Of a DNA stretch of 64,000 bases, positions 21,110 to 35,089 are shown one piece after another. Location: the NCBI GenBank assembly GCA_030386875.1, contig CM059562.1, forward strand, positions 61,750,201-61,814,200, in the 5' to 3' direction. The stretch's first letter is position 1. Each line of letters starts with the position of its first letter. This DNA is from Morinoia aosen. Taxonomy: Eukaryota; Arthropoda; Malacostraca; Amphipoda; Talitridae. The translations under genes and the position numbers were made by a program. The notes under the pieces were generated by a model. That model saw nothing but the letters and a program-made list of their open reading frames with translations. It did not search any database and was not told the origin of the DNA.

Positions 21110-24100
21110 GTGAGTATCGCGAGGCGGGCTGCTGAATGTAGTGAGGTGTACTCGTGTCCTTCATTATCTTGGCCTTGATGCGAAATATTTCTCTTTCAGC
21201 TAATTTTTTCCAAATACCTATATCCTAAAATTTTGTGCCGTAGCTTAGCGCATATTCTGTTCATCTTTTTGTGTTATAATGTCGTGACCCTATTTATTTT
21301 ATCCCACCGATGTCACGGTCCTCATTTTTCTCTGCCGTCATTCTTTGTTGCGATGCATGATATTTTCCATGTGGTATTATTAGTCGTGACATTAAGATTA
21401 TTCGTCCCAATTCATATATTTTCTACTTGGTAATATCAAGGTAGCTGCCACCAATACAGGGTTTACCTGTATAAATATTTAATACAATCTTCGGTAAGCG
21501 TTATGAGCGGCTTAAGGCCATAAATTAATCGTGCATTTTAGCCGTGTTTCCTGGCTTCAAACATTACCTTTTCTTTCTAGATCATCTATCTCATTCTCTT
21601 CCTATCTATCTGAAGGACATAGAGAAACACCGAAACATTAAAGAAATTCGCTATTGAATAAAAGAAATTATTAAGACATTAATCGTCGAAAATACGCAGA
21701 CTCATTGAACATGTGTAATTTACGCACTCGCGATCCTAATATACTTAAAAGCTTGAGTGGGGACTCGGATCGACATAATATCAGAGAGGGACTTAACTGA
21801 GATTTGGAGATCAGGTTTCGCAGTCCGTGCGTCGTCGGGTCGGCAATCTGGGGCAGCAACCGCCATATTTGATGGTTGACGGGCGACGTTTGATGACTGT
21901 GATTATGTCGCCACGGAATTTAATCTCAATATATTCACAGACGAAAGTCACAGAGATATTCGGGTCGTTTAAGTATCTTTCAAATGATCAGTGTCATTAT
22001 AAGAGGCAAAAGCCCCGGTCCAACTGGACCAAGGTGGAGGAACAAACTCGTATGCGACTGCTTAGGATGATGTTCTCGCCCCCACTGCCCTCGCTCTCTG
22101 AAGCAACCGCGTCTGGCGTCACCTTGAGGTGCCAACTTGGAATAACAACCTAACAAGGTTACCAATAAGAACGTGATATATCCCTACTATCGAATAGAAA
22201 ACATACATCATTAACCTTACCCTCATTACTATATAAAAATCCCCACAAAACAATGTTAAACATATGAATTAAAGCAAATGAAGACATCCGTTGAGGTTCT
22301 TAGCATCTTCCGTTAGCGTCTTCGTTCGTTACGCGTATCGACGACGTCTGGACGTTGTTCCTGACGAGTCGACTGTTCTTGAATTTAACGTTGCAATGCT
22401 TTCTCGCAGAAATCAGGCTTAATATTTGGTCTTTTAGAATTATCAAGGATTACGTTGTAGGCCAAGCAACGCTTCTCCAAATTCTTGGCGATATTCCGTA
22501 CTCAGTTATGCGGAGAAGCATAACAATAATTTCTTCAAGGACCTATGAAACATTCCATAAATAATTGTTTTTCTTCTTCTGGAAGCTATCTGTGAATGAT
22601 GAAATAAAAAGTAACCGAGTACCGTTTTGAAATTTAAAAGTATTTCAATGCTTAAAGCCTTAAGTTTCGAGAAAGAATATTTCGTACAACAAATTAATCC
22701 TTGAAAACGTATTTTTAATTGTCTGATGTTGATAAATCTACGCTGTAAATGTCAGAGTAAATACAAAAAGTTAAAGACAAGTAATCAAATTACGAAATGA
22801 AAATATTTTTCCCACTCTGTATTTCAAAATCTTCTTGTACCTCAACGAGTAGGGGAAACTTATCTTTTTCATTCCAAAACCGATGAAACAAAATACTGCA
22901 GTTATTTAGGACAAAAACTCCCTAAGTATTGGCATTGAATATCCGCTAGGAAATGTTTTGTTAGTTGCACTTCATGAGCAATTGTTTCTTTACATTCGTT
23001 AGCCCTCATTTTCAAAGCTGTATATTTTTATTGCCCTTCGTAATTTCAAATGTGTATTAACTCTCAAACCTTATCAAAATTAACCTTGTATCATTCATTT
23101 GCACCATTTTTGTTTTACCATAAAAATTGAAATTTGACTTCATCTCTCATCTGCAGAGAAATTTTTTACGAATAAATAATTCTTTGATACCCTTTCACTG
23201 ACGAGAAAATATTATACTCATGTTTCGCTATAAGAATGCATTTAAGCAAAATGTTCAGTTTTCCTGTACATATAACTTTGGCCGTGCGTAATGTGTGTTA
23301 GCTTACCTACTGAACTCTTAATATGCGGTGCGGCCCTCATACCAGAGCAAGTCGAAAAGATCATTCGTTAGATTTTTCGTAGGATAACAGCACAGTAACA
23401 TTTGCAGTCGCTGAAATATTTGTAGTAATATGTTTGAAATAGGATATTCTAGTTCAGGTATTAGTTATTAATACAGATATGGGGACCTATTACAACGACT
23501 GTTTGCTATGGCTTTTCAATCTAGCGATGTACCTATTGGCTTTCGTGTTTTCCATTGATGGAACGAAGATTAAGCACTTTAATTAAATCTTCAATTATCG
23601 AACAATACCGCTCATCCGGATTTGTATCAATTTCCCGAACTTCCCCTCGCAGTTAAATTTATATCGTTTAATTGATCGTGACTGCCCAGATTATGCGAGG
23701 GCATCCAAGCCTAATTGCCGGCTTCTGTTGGATTTGCGTCGACGAGAACAGGCACCTCCATAAAAACCTTCAACATCGAGTTACGATTGAAATTAGTCTC
23801 CGTTTAACGAGTGCAATAGTTCTAACTTGGTTGGGTATTTATGAGTTGAAATGATATAATTCATATAATGAGATGCACCTATTATTCAGGAACAATACCC
23901 TTTTGCTATTTTCGTGATCTTTTTGGAAACTTGATAGAGTTTGCGCCTCATTCTCAAGCGAGACCGTCAGCTTGTTGACGTGTTTACTCAAGGCAGACCC
24001 ACGGGGAACTTTCCGTGACCTTCATTTATCGCTTCGGTGCTGTCTTTCATAAAACTCTAGAGAGATGTGGTTCACTTTTTACCCGTCTCAGTTAAGAGCT

Positions 24101-26940
24101 TCGTACTAACAAAATAAATGAATGTCAAGGGGGGAGGGGGTTATAAACGAAATGCATCAATTAATCCCTGCTCCGCTCTTTGCCATCCAGTCGCCCTTCA
24201 TTCTCCAATTTGGCGATTACGTCTCAGACTATATATATGATGAGTTAAACGAGATGCTCTCGATGGTATCAAATGGGATAGTCTAAAAATCAGTCTCGTA
24301 CGTGTTATATCTGGGGTTAGGTTATATTTCGAAAGAGAGAAAGCACCGCCGAGTAAGTAATATGTGCTTAAATACCTGAATGTGTTGAAATTATTTTCGT
24401 CTCTTATACTTTCGATGTTCTCCAGTGAAGAAGTGGAGTAAAAGTGCTCTATAATAATGAAAAGAGTGAAGTTGTGAAACGCTTCATCTGAATTCAAGTA
24501 CGTACATTAGGTGTCATTCGCGAGTGCTGACACGTGTTCTATTTCAGATAATTGTGAAGTATAAAAATTAAATAGGAATAGAACATTTTATTCATGTTGG
24601 TTAGCCACCTCATTGACAACAGAACTCAGTCCTAATGCTGTGTAATTGTATTTATTATTAGTCCTGTCATTAGCTCCTGGCTGTAGTCATAATCAGATAG
24701 TTACGAAAAAATTAAAAAGACTAAACAAATACTGTTTTCCATTTTTGTAATCAAGATGCTCCCTCTTCTCACTTAGGACTTGTAAAGAAATCCCAAACAT
24801 TTTTGTATACAAAATATAATTGCCTGATAATTTAAGAAAATTCTTACATACAGATTGCGTTTGATGAATTTGTTGCGTAAGTACAGTTGTCTACTGAATC
24901 GCTGAGAGGAATTTCAAAACTATGATGAGGCTCCTTTTTTCGTTTTGTAATACCAAACGAAATCGTTATCTCAAGTTTCACTGAATATATTCACGAGGCC
25001 CAAGCGTAGGCCCTGCTAATAGGCGTGTACAATTAGTGTAATAACAATTATCTTTAAACGACAGCCATATGAGGCCCTATAAAGCTCGCTTTCTGGGACT
25101 TGTGGTGAGGTTTTATTGCACTATCCAGCTCCTTCAATTTGCAGCTATCTTTATGGCGGTCAACTAGGAATAGTACTTTTCTGTGAAGGCTCATGGGAAA
25201 GCTTCTGAAGTTTGAGATTGTTGTAAATGTTCATTTTTTCGAAGTTTATGCTGGGACAGACGTTTCCTTATGATAAGTTTTATGTACACTAGAATTCTAC
25301 TTCATTCTGAGTGAGTGTTCAGCCCAAAACTCAATCCGGTGACCATCTGAAACTACTCATCTCTTGGATTATATGTATATCAATACATTCAAATTGAACA
25401 AATGTAATAAATCCAACAATGCAGATAAGTTGGGCATTTTTCGTGATAGATTAGTCAAAATAACCTCCCTTAACATCTCGTAAGTGGCATGACGCGCTGA
25501 CGGTGTTCTTTTCAAAGCTCCTAAACACTAGTTCTTTGGAATACTTTTGAAACGATTTAACACCTTGTCGTTGATCTTGAATGCTGTACGATCGTGTCTT
25601 TCATGATCGTCCTTTTCCTGGAATAATCCATTGATTGCAGCTTCGAGAAAGAAGAGATAACGTATTAGTGTACGAGTCTGTCTACAGTGTTCTGACCCAT
25701 TTCTGATTTTTTTATTATTAAGAATCTTGCTGTCTCACGCATCTGAATAATTAAACACTCATCATCTAGGGATTCAATCTGTGTTTGTCATTCCACACAT
25801 CCATATGAGTTTAATTTTGTCACTTTTATTGCATGCCCCAAACTTAGGGCATTCAAGTCTAAGAAGAATTCAGGGCTTGCAAATGAAGTGAGATATTGAT
25901 TTTTTTGCTTACTGTTAGCCTTAGCCTTGATATTGCCGTGTTACCATCTTCCAATGTATGTCGCAGAGCGTTCACAGTCTTCTATAAGCACTTGGCTAAA
26001 TGGCCAGGTTGTAAAATCAGGCGTAAATTAAATGTCAATTCATAAAATAATACCGCAACTTCCACTCTTCCATTATAAATCGTCTACGCTACCGTTTTCA
26101 CCCTCATATAACGATAAAAATTCTTATGAGAACATTGTCCGATTTAATTTTTTAAAAACTCTCAACTCATTTTTATTTTAAAACACTTGAGAAAATATAA
26201 TTTTTGTGACCCTAATGATTATATATTCACACAATGACGTCAGGTATGACGAAAGGAGGTATGTTAAGAATTTTATACACGCACGGCATGAAGTATTTAC
26301 TGTATTAGTAACTTCCTGAAGTATCAATGCTTGCTCATTTGTTTGTTTACTGTCAACTGGCGAGCGACATCTATCGATGACTTTATCATACAATCATTTT
26401 TATTTTTTTCCATACATGTAAAAGAGAGCTTGCACTCCAACCTTCGTGTTGGAGATTTTATGTCTCATTGTAGCATCTAGGAAACAAATTTTATCAAATT
26501 AATAAAATACAATCCTACCCAGTACATTTATATTTTTCACAAGATACAGAAATTGTTTTAAGTTCAATATCTACAATTTTTTTATTGACATCTACTATGC
26601 TTTACAGTGTATCCATCAAACATACTTTCCTCACTGTACAGCTCATATGAACTGCTTTGAAACTCAAAAGCTCAAATGAAAATTTATATGAACTTTACTA
26701 TCGAAAAGATTCAAAATAAGTTCAGTACTATTGTTTTCAAATTTCAGAGCTGACTTTCTGTAGCAGTTTCCTTTCAAATTATTTACAGTGAGACAAAGAA
26801 CTTGCATAATCGAGAGTGTTTTTTCTACTCGTGAAGTCAAACACGTTCAAAATTTCCCCTTTTTTGAGCTTTAGCTTTTAGGAACGAAGGATTTCCCAAA
26901 TTTCAGAACTTTTCTCATTAGGAGTTAGCAAATGCCGTTA
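21110..26940. other. No gene recognised over about 5.8 kb
   Basis: AT-rich sequence with many poly-A/T runs and no frame that resembles a protein. A G-run (GGGGGGAGGGGG) lies near 24129-24140 but does not form a four-run quadruplex motif. If the island at 21.0 kb is an exon, this could be the start of its intron. Confidence 0.5.
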
Positions 26941-26945
26941 TCAGT

Positions 26946-27326
26946 GTGCCTTCTGATATTGAGGAAGAAAGTCCAGCAATGAGAGCCTCGGGGGCGGAGA
27001 TAATAAGAATAAAACTCGCCATTAGCTTGACTGGCGATGTAGCGGTGCCCGGAGGCGACGCACCCGCCGTGTTCATGCTAATGCGTGAAATTCTGGAGAG
27101 AAATTTTTCCCTTTCGGCCTCCCGTCCATCAATGGGTGAGTGGCATGACGATGCCAGAAGCGCACCTGGGCTTCAATATTCTCGAAGGGCCGACGCAAAT
27201 GAACCAAACTGTGAGAGAGCTCGCGTCTCATCATGTAGTTGTGAGTTCAAATTCATGAAAGTCGCGTTTCTTAAGCAAAGGATTGAGACATCGTCTTCAG
27301 GGTATTTTTATCCCTGTAGTGGCTAG
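26946..27326 (+). other. GC-rich island with 126-codon open frame, unidentified
   Basis: A plus-strand frame of 126 codons covers a GC-rich patch. The first 60 or so residues (ending SLSASRPSMG) have balanced, protein-like composition and end near a splice-donor-like GGGTGAGTGG. The remainder is Ser/Cys-rich and looks non-coding. I cannot assign a family. It may be an exon, a conserved regulatory element, or chance. Confidence 0.25.
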
Positions 27327-27539
27327 GACCGCCGTGCTTACGTCGTATTTGGTCATACGGACGTTAAGTAGGAAAATTCTTGCTTCGATTTCAAGGTTAA
27401 ACCTGATTACCTCTCCAAATGCGATCAAGCAATGAACACGCGCAGACAATTATGTACTCTACACGATTACAATGCCCGTTTGCAAAAGTTGCTAAGATCT
27501 CAATTTATTTTATTCGACTCCCGTATATTTAAGTAAAGG

Positions 27540-27860
27540 ACAGTCCTTGCTGCCGGTCTGAAGTACAGCTGCATGTATGGACACCGCCATCGCAAGAGAC
27601 AATTACAATTCGTGACCCGAGTTAGAGGGCAACCCTAGGACGCGCATAATGAGCCTGCTCGTCTGGCCGCCGCTCCCAGCCAGCCATTGCCATTATTGCG
27701 GCGAGGCTCCCAATTACCTGAGATGGCCAGGCCTGCTCCTGCGCCGTCTTTACTTCGAATTGCTGGCGCGGCGATAGCTGACCCTCAGCCTCATCCAGTG
27801 CTTCTCTATTTATTAGCGGCCCTCAATCACTTCATTGGGCTATTGGTCACACCCTAAATA
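27540..27860. other. GC-rich island, possible conserved non-coding element
   Basis: This patch is far richer in G+C than its flanks and contains CCATTATTGC and CAATTACC sites of homeodomain type. A 42-codon plus-strand frame starts at ATG 27649 and stops at TAG 27775. It has no recognisable domain. The sequence suggests an element under constraint, but whether it is regulatory or coding cannot be told here. Confidence 0.25.
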
Positions 27861-29210
27861 GAAGAGAAACCGTCTCATTTACTCCTGTCCTATTTTACTC
27901 TCATTCAAAAGTTGAACATGGTTATATCTGGACTATATTTCTGCGTCTCTTACGACGCAGAGTAGTTAAAATTTACGGGTTAAAAAGGAAATGTAATTTT
28001 GGTTTTGTTGAGTTCGTTTAATATTTTGAGCAGGCATTAAAATTTTAAGAAAAACTTATTTCCACCTCCTTCAGCCCAATTCCCCCGAATCTCTTCCGCT
28101 CTTGAAGTTTCAATTTCTTTTGCCCTTTAATTGAAATAGAGCGTTGCCCGAGGTATTTCCTGAACTGAGAGCTACGCAGCTTAATTGAGACTAAGAAAAT
28201 TTGCTAAGTGTGTAAACTATAAATCAATTTTTTAGAGGGGAGATACAGTGCAAAATTTCAAAATATTTGTCGTGTTTCCATCCAAACTTTATCTCACACA
28301 TCTCAGTAACCAACTTGTAAATAAATTGACATTTACGAAGTTCGTAAAACAATCGTAAGCTTTCCTTTCCTTGAATAATGTTTCTAAAACCAGTTCGGAA
28401 TCCAACCGGGAGTCAAGCCGTATCACGGTTTAACATCTGATTTAGCTTCTTACCTACCTTCAGTAACAGTCGAAGTACTGTCTCTTTTATGCTGTAACGA
28501 ACCGTACTCGAGCCCAAGAAAAGTATAGGAGGGCGAGCATGCTGACCGGTATAATTGTGCGGTAGAAGTGAGGCCATAGAATCGCTCTATGGCTGTCGAT
28601 CTGAGCGTTATATGCATGCGGCGCTCGTTGAGGCAGCAATGTAGCTCTCCAAATGCATGTTTTACGAGTTCTAATGGCTCTTTTTGCCGTGTATGCCCAC
28701 CTTGCAGTGCTGATGTCCTGCTAACCTGCAGCTCAGGCTGGCTACCGTTTGAGGGCTGATCTTTCAGCTAGCTATCGCTGCCACAAACAGTTATTGTTCC
28801 TCTTGTATACCTAGATATTAGTGTCATTCTTGCTATTATAAGGTTTATATTTTGTATTAACAACTTCGTGTGAAAAAATAAATCTGTCAGTGATAGAACA
28901 GGAGTAGGAAACGATTCTCACAAAGTAGGATAGGTATTATTTTGCACATTTTGTTGTTACTTTGTTCAATTTTTGTCACAGCACGAATATTAATTCGCTT
29001 TATCTAATAATTGTATGAAGACACTTCTTACTTCCAGTCACATGAATTACTATTGACCTGTTTAAAAGAGCATAATTATACTGAAGTATCATAAAGAAAA
29101 AAATATGTAATTTTGTGCAATGGGTGATGAAATACTGATGGGTTGAATCAATAGAAATAGACGTGATAATAGTGTAAGGAGATGAGTAATACCAGTGCGA
29201 GTAGGATGCG
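27861..29210. other. No gene recognised
   Basis: AT-rich sequence with no recognisable gene or RNA. The last few hundred bases may belong to the decayed LINE that follows, but nothing in them is alignable by eye. Confidence 0.45.
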
Positions 29211-29435
29211 ATGACTGGACCAGAGGCTAGTAGTTGCTGTAATATTCCATATTACTATTGTATGAACAAAAGTACTTGGTTTGATATTAAGAAAGCATTC
29301 GACAGAGTAGTTATGAGTGGTTTGTTGAAGCTATTGGGCCTGCATAGATGTTGGACGTTATTAAGTAAAGAGTTAATTTTTTTTAATTTGTCTAGAAAGA
29401 TAATAAAACGTGTATCAGGATCGAGCACGGAGTGA
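29211..29435 (+). pseudogene. Reverse transcriptase fragment of a decayed LINE
   Basis: The 74-codon frame contains FDIKKAFDRVVMSGLLKLLG, which fits reverse transcriptase motif A of non-LTR retrotransposons (a D, then KAFDRV, then GLL). It is followed by a divergent block ending SRKIIKRVSGSSTE, equivalent to the R..VRV.G..SE segment that precedes the QG motif. The expected GxRQGCxLSP and FADD motifs cannot be read downstream, so only a short fossil remains. The pattern is closest to RTE/Jockey-type elements; the clade is uncertain. Confidence 0.55.
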
Positions 29436-32400
29436 GTAATGATTTTCAGAACTGATGTGGTTGTAACTTTGTAGCATGATACCCTGGCTTCTCACTGTGT
29501 GCATAATTAGTTCAAGTGTTGGAATATTGGACCTAATTTGTGTGACCTGCAGAGGATGAGAACCTCGTTAATTACTGATCTTCGGGAAAATAAAATAAAA
29601 ACGTTGTAGCTGATTCGAGATTGGAATTGTTGAGAGTGGTTTTTGAATTTAGAAGAGGGTTATCAATTAATTTTTTTCTATAATGAACGAGAAATATAAT
29701 CCTGTTACTGAATAAAAACTGGGCGTCGCTGCAGAAAATATCAGAGTATTGAGTTTTAAGTCCTCTGCAATGAGTAAATTGATAGTGATTAAATTTCAGA
29801 GTACCTTTAGGCCATATTATTCATTTTAATGCAGGAATTCTGAACTACACTCAAGGAAATAGACAGACTCTCCCCTCGTCAGTGTGCCTGTGGCAATCGG
29901 GGCTCATTAGTGGTCACCCGCTTACCTGCCACAGAATCGGCAACACTTGTTACAAGAAGCCTTACTGAACCCCAAACATTTGTATGCGTAGGGTTCGTAT
30001 ATGCAGTCCAGAAGGCCCAATCTTTCCATTCAACACACACAACTGCTTCCCTGTTGTGCGGAAGGTCGGCATACTATGCAAACGACCTCCCGCACAACTG
30101 TCTGTGTTTTCCATTCACTGTTCACTCATCAAAAGTTTGTCTCAACATGATGTTTCTCTACCAGCGTATCGAGCTCTGCTAAATTGGACACTGACATCTC
30201 TAGCATGTTGCGCTTGAATACGAAAAGAAGATTGGCAAATGAATTTAAAATGCACAAATACAATGTCAATGCACTGCCTTCGGGAAGAAACCCACACATT
30301 ATAATAAACAAAAATAGTTGTCATCGTCCTTTTAGAATTCACAGCCCATTTTTATGCTTTTTATGAGCTTTTTAAATTTTTTACATCAATTCCTTAGAAC
30401 CCCTCACAACCGCATACACATAACTTAGCCATTAGCTTTAATTTTGATATGGACATGGCGGTGAGCGGATGTCAATCTTAGACCCAGAAATTTTGGCAAA
30501 ACAGGAATCCTAATCGGGAGATGAGGAATGTAATGATAATGGTAATGAGAATAAGACTTCATAAGGAGATGATGGAAGCAGTTTAATGTTAGGAATGTAT
30601 TTGAAGACTTTTGCTTATTTCTAATTGAATTAACGGACCATAATGTAGGGCCTTCTAGCTTAGACATATAAAACATGGGTTGTGTTGTAGTGACAAGAAG
30701 AAGATTAGCCATACAATACGATGTAATTAAGGAACTTAATTTGGATATAAATTTCGAGTCCTTTTTTTAATAAACCTGAATAGCTTGACTATTAAGACGA
30801 GAAAATTATTGAAGAGATGATTCTGGAGGATGACGGAAGTACTGGTTTGATGTAATGAGAAATAAGGTGATAAACAAGTTGATCAATTCGTGAAAGTACA
30901 AACCAGTGTCGTGGTATAGGAATCCGGAGAGAGTGAACGAACTGTATCTGGTTAATACCGTAAAGGAGTTTGCAGAGCAGAGATGGCGCATAAAGGTGTA
31001 CCGAAACACCCTTAGATGCAGATGAAAGTGGGGAGTGCCATTAAGGAAGGTAAATTTATAGCACCCAGGATCTTGTTACACAGATCCCATAGCATAAAGT
31101 AGATGATGCTTGTCGGCTGTCTATAATTATATTATGCCTCGATGAATCCTGGTCTCGCTCCCGTTTTTACCAGAGAGAAGTTGGATTGTGGGAGAGGAAC
31201 TCGGACTGTGATCCCGCTGTGATAAACAGCGATCACTTCCGGATTTCACAATAAAAGGTTTGTCTGACCTAAGACTCAACAAGCGCCAATGAGTTTGACT
31301 TCAAGCCAGCAATTAGCAGCTCGCATGAAAGCTTCTTATTCCTCAGTAAATTTTTCCTTCAATCTTGCCATTTGAGTTTGAGTATAGTGCCTAGGGAGCT
31401 GGTAGCTGGGAAATTATTATAATTACTTTTATGATTAGATCTTCATCGGTAAAATAATAGGGTGCAATAAATAAATATTGGTCATATGCTGTATTATGTT
31501 AATCTGCTGATGCACGCTTTCCCATTCTGCATGCGTAATGAAACATCAGTTTTACTCCATCTCCTACAGTGTGTGGTTTTTTAGAGTAATGAACATCGCT
31601 TCATTTTCGAGCATGAATTACAGTATTTGCATGCGGCCAGCCTTATTTCTGTGTATACCTAGCAACATCCCGTCCCCCTTGCATTTCTCTCCCTGTTCTC
31701 TGGCAATGAAGGAAAGCTGGCGCTCGGGAGGGAGTTTTGATTGAGCAAAGAAGCAAATTACACAAACGAGGCGAACTGTATGCTCGCAGCGCTCTGCCCC
31801 TCGGCAGCTCTCTGTTGGTGTGTTTGCTTGTCTAACTAAAGATATACCATTACTCCCCCAATGCGCCTACAGGACTCAGCACTTACGAGAATGCAGAAGT
31901 TCTTCTGCAGTTCCATTGCAAATTTGTTCCGTCTCCCCCTGTGATTATGTACCGAAGTTTCGAGTTGCGAACGTGCTCATGAATGTCAGCTGACGACGCT
32001 GCTTTTCTCTGAAGTCATCGGAACTGCTTTCTATCTTATATTTGAATGTACTTTTCGCTTGAATGAATTGCTTAAATGATTTTTTTATACTGAATAAAGT
32101 TTTCACTTCTGAGAAAGCGAAATAAAAGAATAGTGACACAATTGCACTTAATCCTATCTTTAACTAAGCAGTATTCGGTTTGTATTTTCTTCATTTCATA
32201 AGGTAAAAACCAGGCCTTTAATTAGGTGTAGAAATACCTGCACACTGATTAATACAGTTTTTTAAGTCAGACCACAACAAAATTCATTCGTGTTGCTTAC
32301 ACTAGCAAATTTTTGTTGCGTTGATGAAATTTAAGTTTTAATATTCGGCCAGAGGGATGACGATAGTTGGCTGGAAACAATGGTCTATGTGTTTACATAC

Positions 32401-34269
32401 TGCCCAGATTATCTCATTCTTTTCAACAAGAAGAGAAAATCTAAAAAATTGTTTAGAGCACAAAAGTGCTGCGTAGCATTTCTTTCATAATAGCGTGCAT
32501 TGTCTTCAATGTACCCTCACAAAATTTCAGTAATGTGAATAGAGGAGCGCTGTTTATGTACGGTGTGCTCCTGAAGGAAAAAAGTATAAATTTAACGTTA
32601 GCAAATTGCGCGGCTACTAGACACAATTTTGCATTTCTATACCCCTCTGTTCGCAGATAGGAAATTATTTTATTTCTATTTACACGTTTAAGTGATAAAT
32701 TTTATTTCTACGGGAAGTTTGAGGATGCTGTGCGGTACAAATACGCTCTCGCCCGCAGCCTGTTTTTGGCTGGCCGTCAAGCCCAAATTTCACGCCTCCA
32801 TATCGCCGCCCTGTTCATTAAGGGTAGAACGTTCTGATATGCTTTATTTATCACACGATATTTAAAATTACATAGTGTAGGCTCTTTTTATATCCTATGC
32901 AATTTGCTAAAAAAAATTTGGTATCAAATATCGGCATTTTATTCCTGTGTAATGTTCAAATTTTTCTTTAGGAACTTCGGTGTTCTTCATATCAGGGTTT
33001 ATTGATCGTCGAAAACTTTGAACAAACCTCAACTTACGATGACTTTTGAGAAAAGTTTCGCTAATTAAGCCTTTGCTGAAGTTAGGCGGGACGGCGTCTC
33101 TTAATTGGAAAAGTGTGACTACACTTTCGGGCTGCTTTTGGCATTCCTAAATTAGAATCTGACCCGAAATATATTGTTTTGCAATTTTTATCAGTACAAT
33201 GAATAAAGAAGTTCATAGAATTCCAGTTTCTTCTGATAAATGTACTCAAAAAATGCGAACGCTCAATAAAAACGGTGTTTATTATTTCTTAAGTGATACC
33301 AGAGAATTCTCGGGAACTCTACGGATTTCCATCCCTGGATTTAACTATCAGGCACAATTTTTGTTTTGTTATAATACAAGGTAAAACAAAAAGGTGCTAT
33401 TTAAATAGATGAGCTTATAGATCCCCTGTTTTTAAAGAATATTCTGAAACGGTGGGAAAACTAAGGTACTACTTGTGAGTTTTTACCTCTATTTTTGCAT
33501 TGGAAAACTTTTCAACAGCTGTTCTTGCAGTGTGTCAAATATGTGTGACGTCCTGTGATAATTTTCCACCATGTGCAGTTCGTTAAGTTTGTTCAAATAA
33601 ACAATATATTTTGCTAGATGAAATTGACCTGAAGTCTTAGGAAGAAAACAGACATCACGTGCCCGATTACGTGCCCGATCTTTCCATTCGCGTAAAATTT
33701 TAAAACTCTGAAAAGGTGGCAACGACGTGTCACGAATTAAATAGTTGCCACTGCTATGCTGATGTGCGTGTACGTTGAACGAAAACCTCTTGATGCAACT
33801 TGCGTGGTCGAATTACAATTTTCGTGTTTCCATCTGGATTTTATTATATTTTTCTTCTACTTGAAGGGTGCAGAGAATCTTGAGAAATGAAACACAAATA
33901 CGAAGAATCTTGAGAATTTTCTAAGCATTTTTGAACGTCAAGAGAATAGACGAGTCTTGTACCTGCTACAACGTCTGCTGATGCAATGTGTCTCTTATTC
34001 CGTATCTTGAGCCAACTTCTTCTAGGACCACAAGAGCGTTGGCTTATGATGGAATTTTAGAATTGCCTTACCAGACTTCTTTTCCTTTTGGATTTTTTTC
34101 AAATTTATTGATTTTTATGTTACGAGTAAATATACCTTTTACGCAATCTGATGAAAACAAGCTCAAAATACCCTATTGCCTCGCCATACTTCATCTTTAG
34201 CTCTGTGTTATATTACTTGAACGAGAATTTAGATTCAATTTTCTCAAACCATTCCTTTGCTCGAAATCG
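29436..34269. other. No gene recognised over about 4.8 kb
   Basis: AT-rich sequence. Several short frames on both strands around 29.9-31.0 kb overlap each other and show no motif. No RNA gene, tandem array or transposon end was recognised. Confidence 0.5.
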
Positions 34270-34410
34270 ACATTTTCCAATTAATTAATAGGCCACTCCG
34301 TCCAGACTAGGCAGGCCTTCCTTACTTTCCTTCGCTAACTTCACCAGGAGACGCTCACTCCAATTAATTGATGCCTCAAGATGGCGGCAGGCAGAACAAG
34401 AATTGATGTT
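34270..34410. promoter_or_regulatory. Candidate enhancer with paired homeodomain sites and a YY1/Pho-type site
   Basis: Two CCAATTAATT blocks about 83 bp apart (near 34276 and 34359) each contain overlapping TAAT cores in palindromic arrangement, the preferred target of dimeric homeodomains. An AAGATGGCGGC follows near 34379-34389, matching the YY1/Pho consensus. The stretch between is of mixed, non-repetitive composition. This is pattern-based only; no neighbouring promoter is identified. Confidence 0.25.
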
Positions 34411-35089
34411 CCAATAAAGTATTCGTTAAATATCAGTCAGATCTCACTGTCACTATTAAAATACTATATAATGCAAGCCTGAAGCTTTCATGAGTAAGTT
34501 TATGCCTTTTGGAATATTGCTGAGCCTGTTATTTTTATTTATGGTTTGCATGCAGATATTTTATAGCAAATTCTTATGGTTTACAATATTAGGGTCAATG
34601 ACATTCAATTCCCTGTGTCAAGGTCTGTATATGATTCAGAACAGCAACACGTTAAGAAAATTATAAATAATCAATGTCCTGAGACTTAACTTACATTTAT
34701 GATGTTCCAGTCCTTAATATCTTGAATTTGCACATAACTGCACTTATAGCTTCCGATTTCTTCATTTCACGAGTACAAGCAATGCCATCATCAACCATTT
34801 ATGTGGAGTAGAATGAAACAATTCAGGTCATCGGTCATTACAAAGTGAATGTGCTTTTGACAATTATAATTACTCGACACAAGCATCAAGTTACAAGTCA
34901 GAGAATAGCATCACTGTACTGCAAACGGCTCACAACGGCTCAATGATTTGACAAAGATCTTGATCGTGCGCCTTATGCACGTTACTAGTTCAGTATTTAA
35001 CTGTTCTGCCATAACTATTTAAACGACATCTAGAGCTTAAAATGTATAGGATATTTACCCAACTTATTCCCATACGTTGTTTTCTAAGG

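Noticed and set aside
24125..24145. G-quadruplex from the GGGGGGAGGGGG run
   Set aside because: Only two G-runs are present; four are needed for an intramolecular quadruplex.
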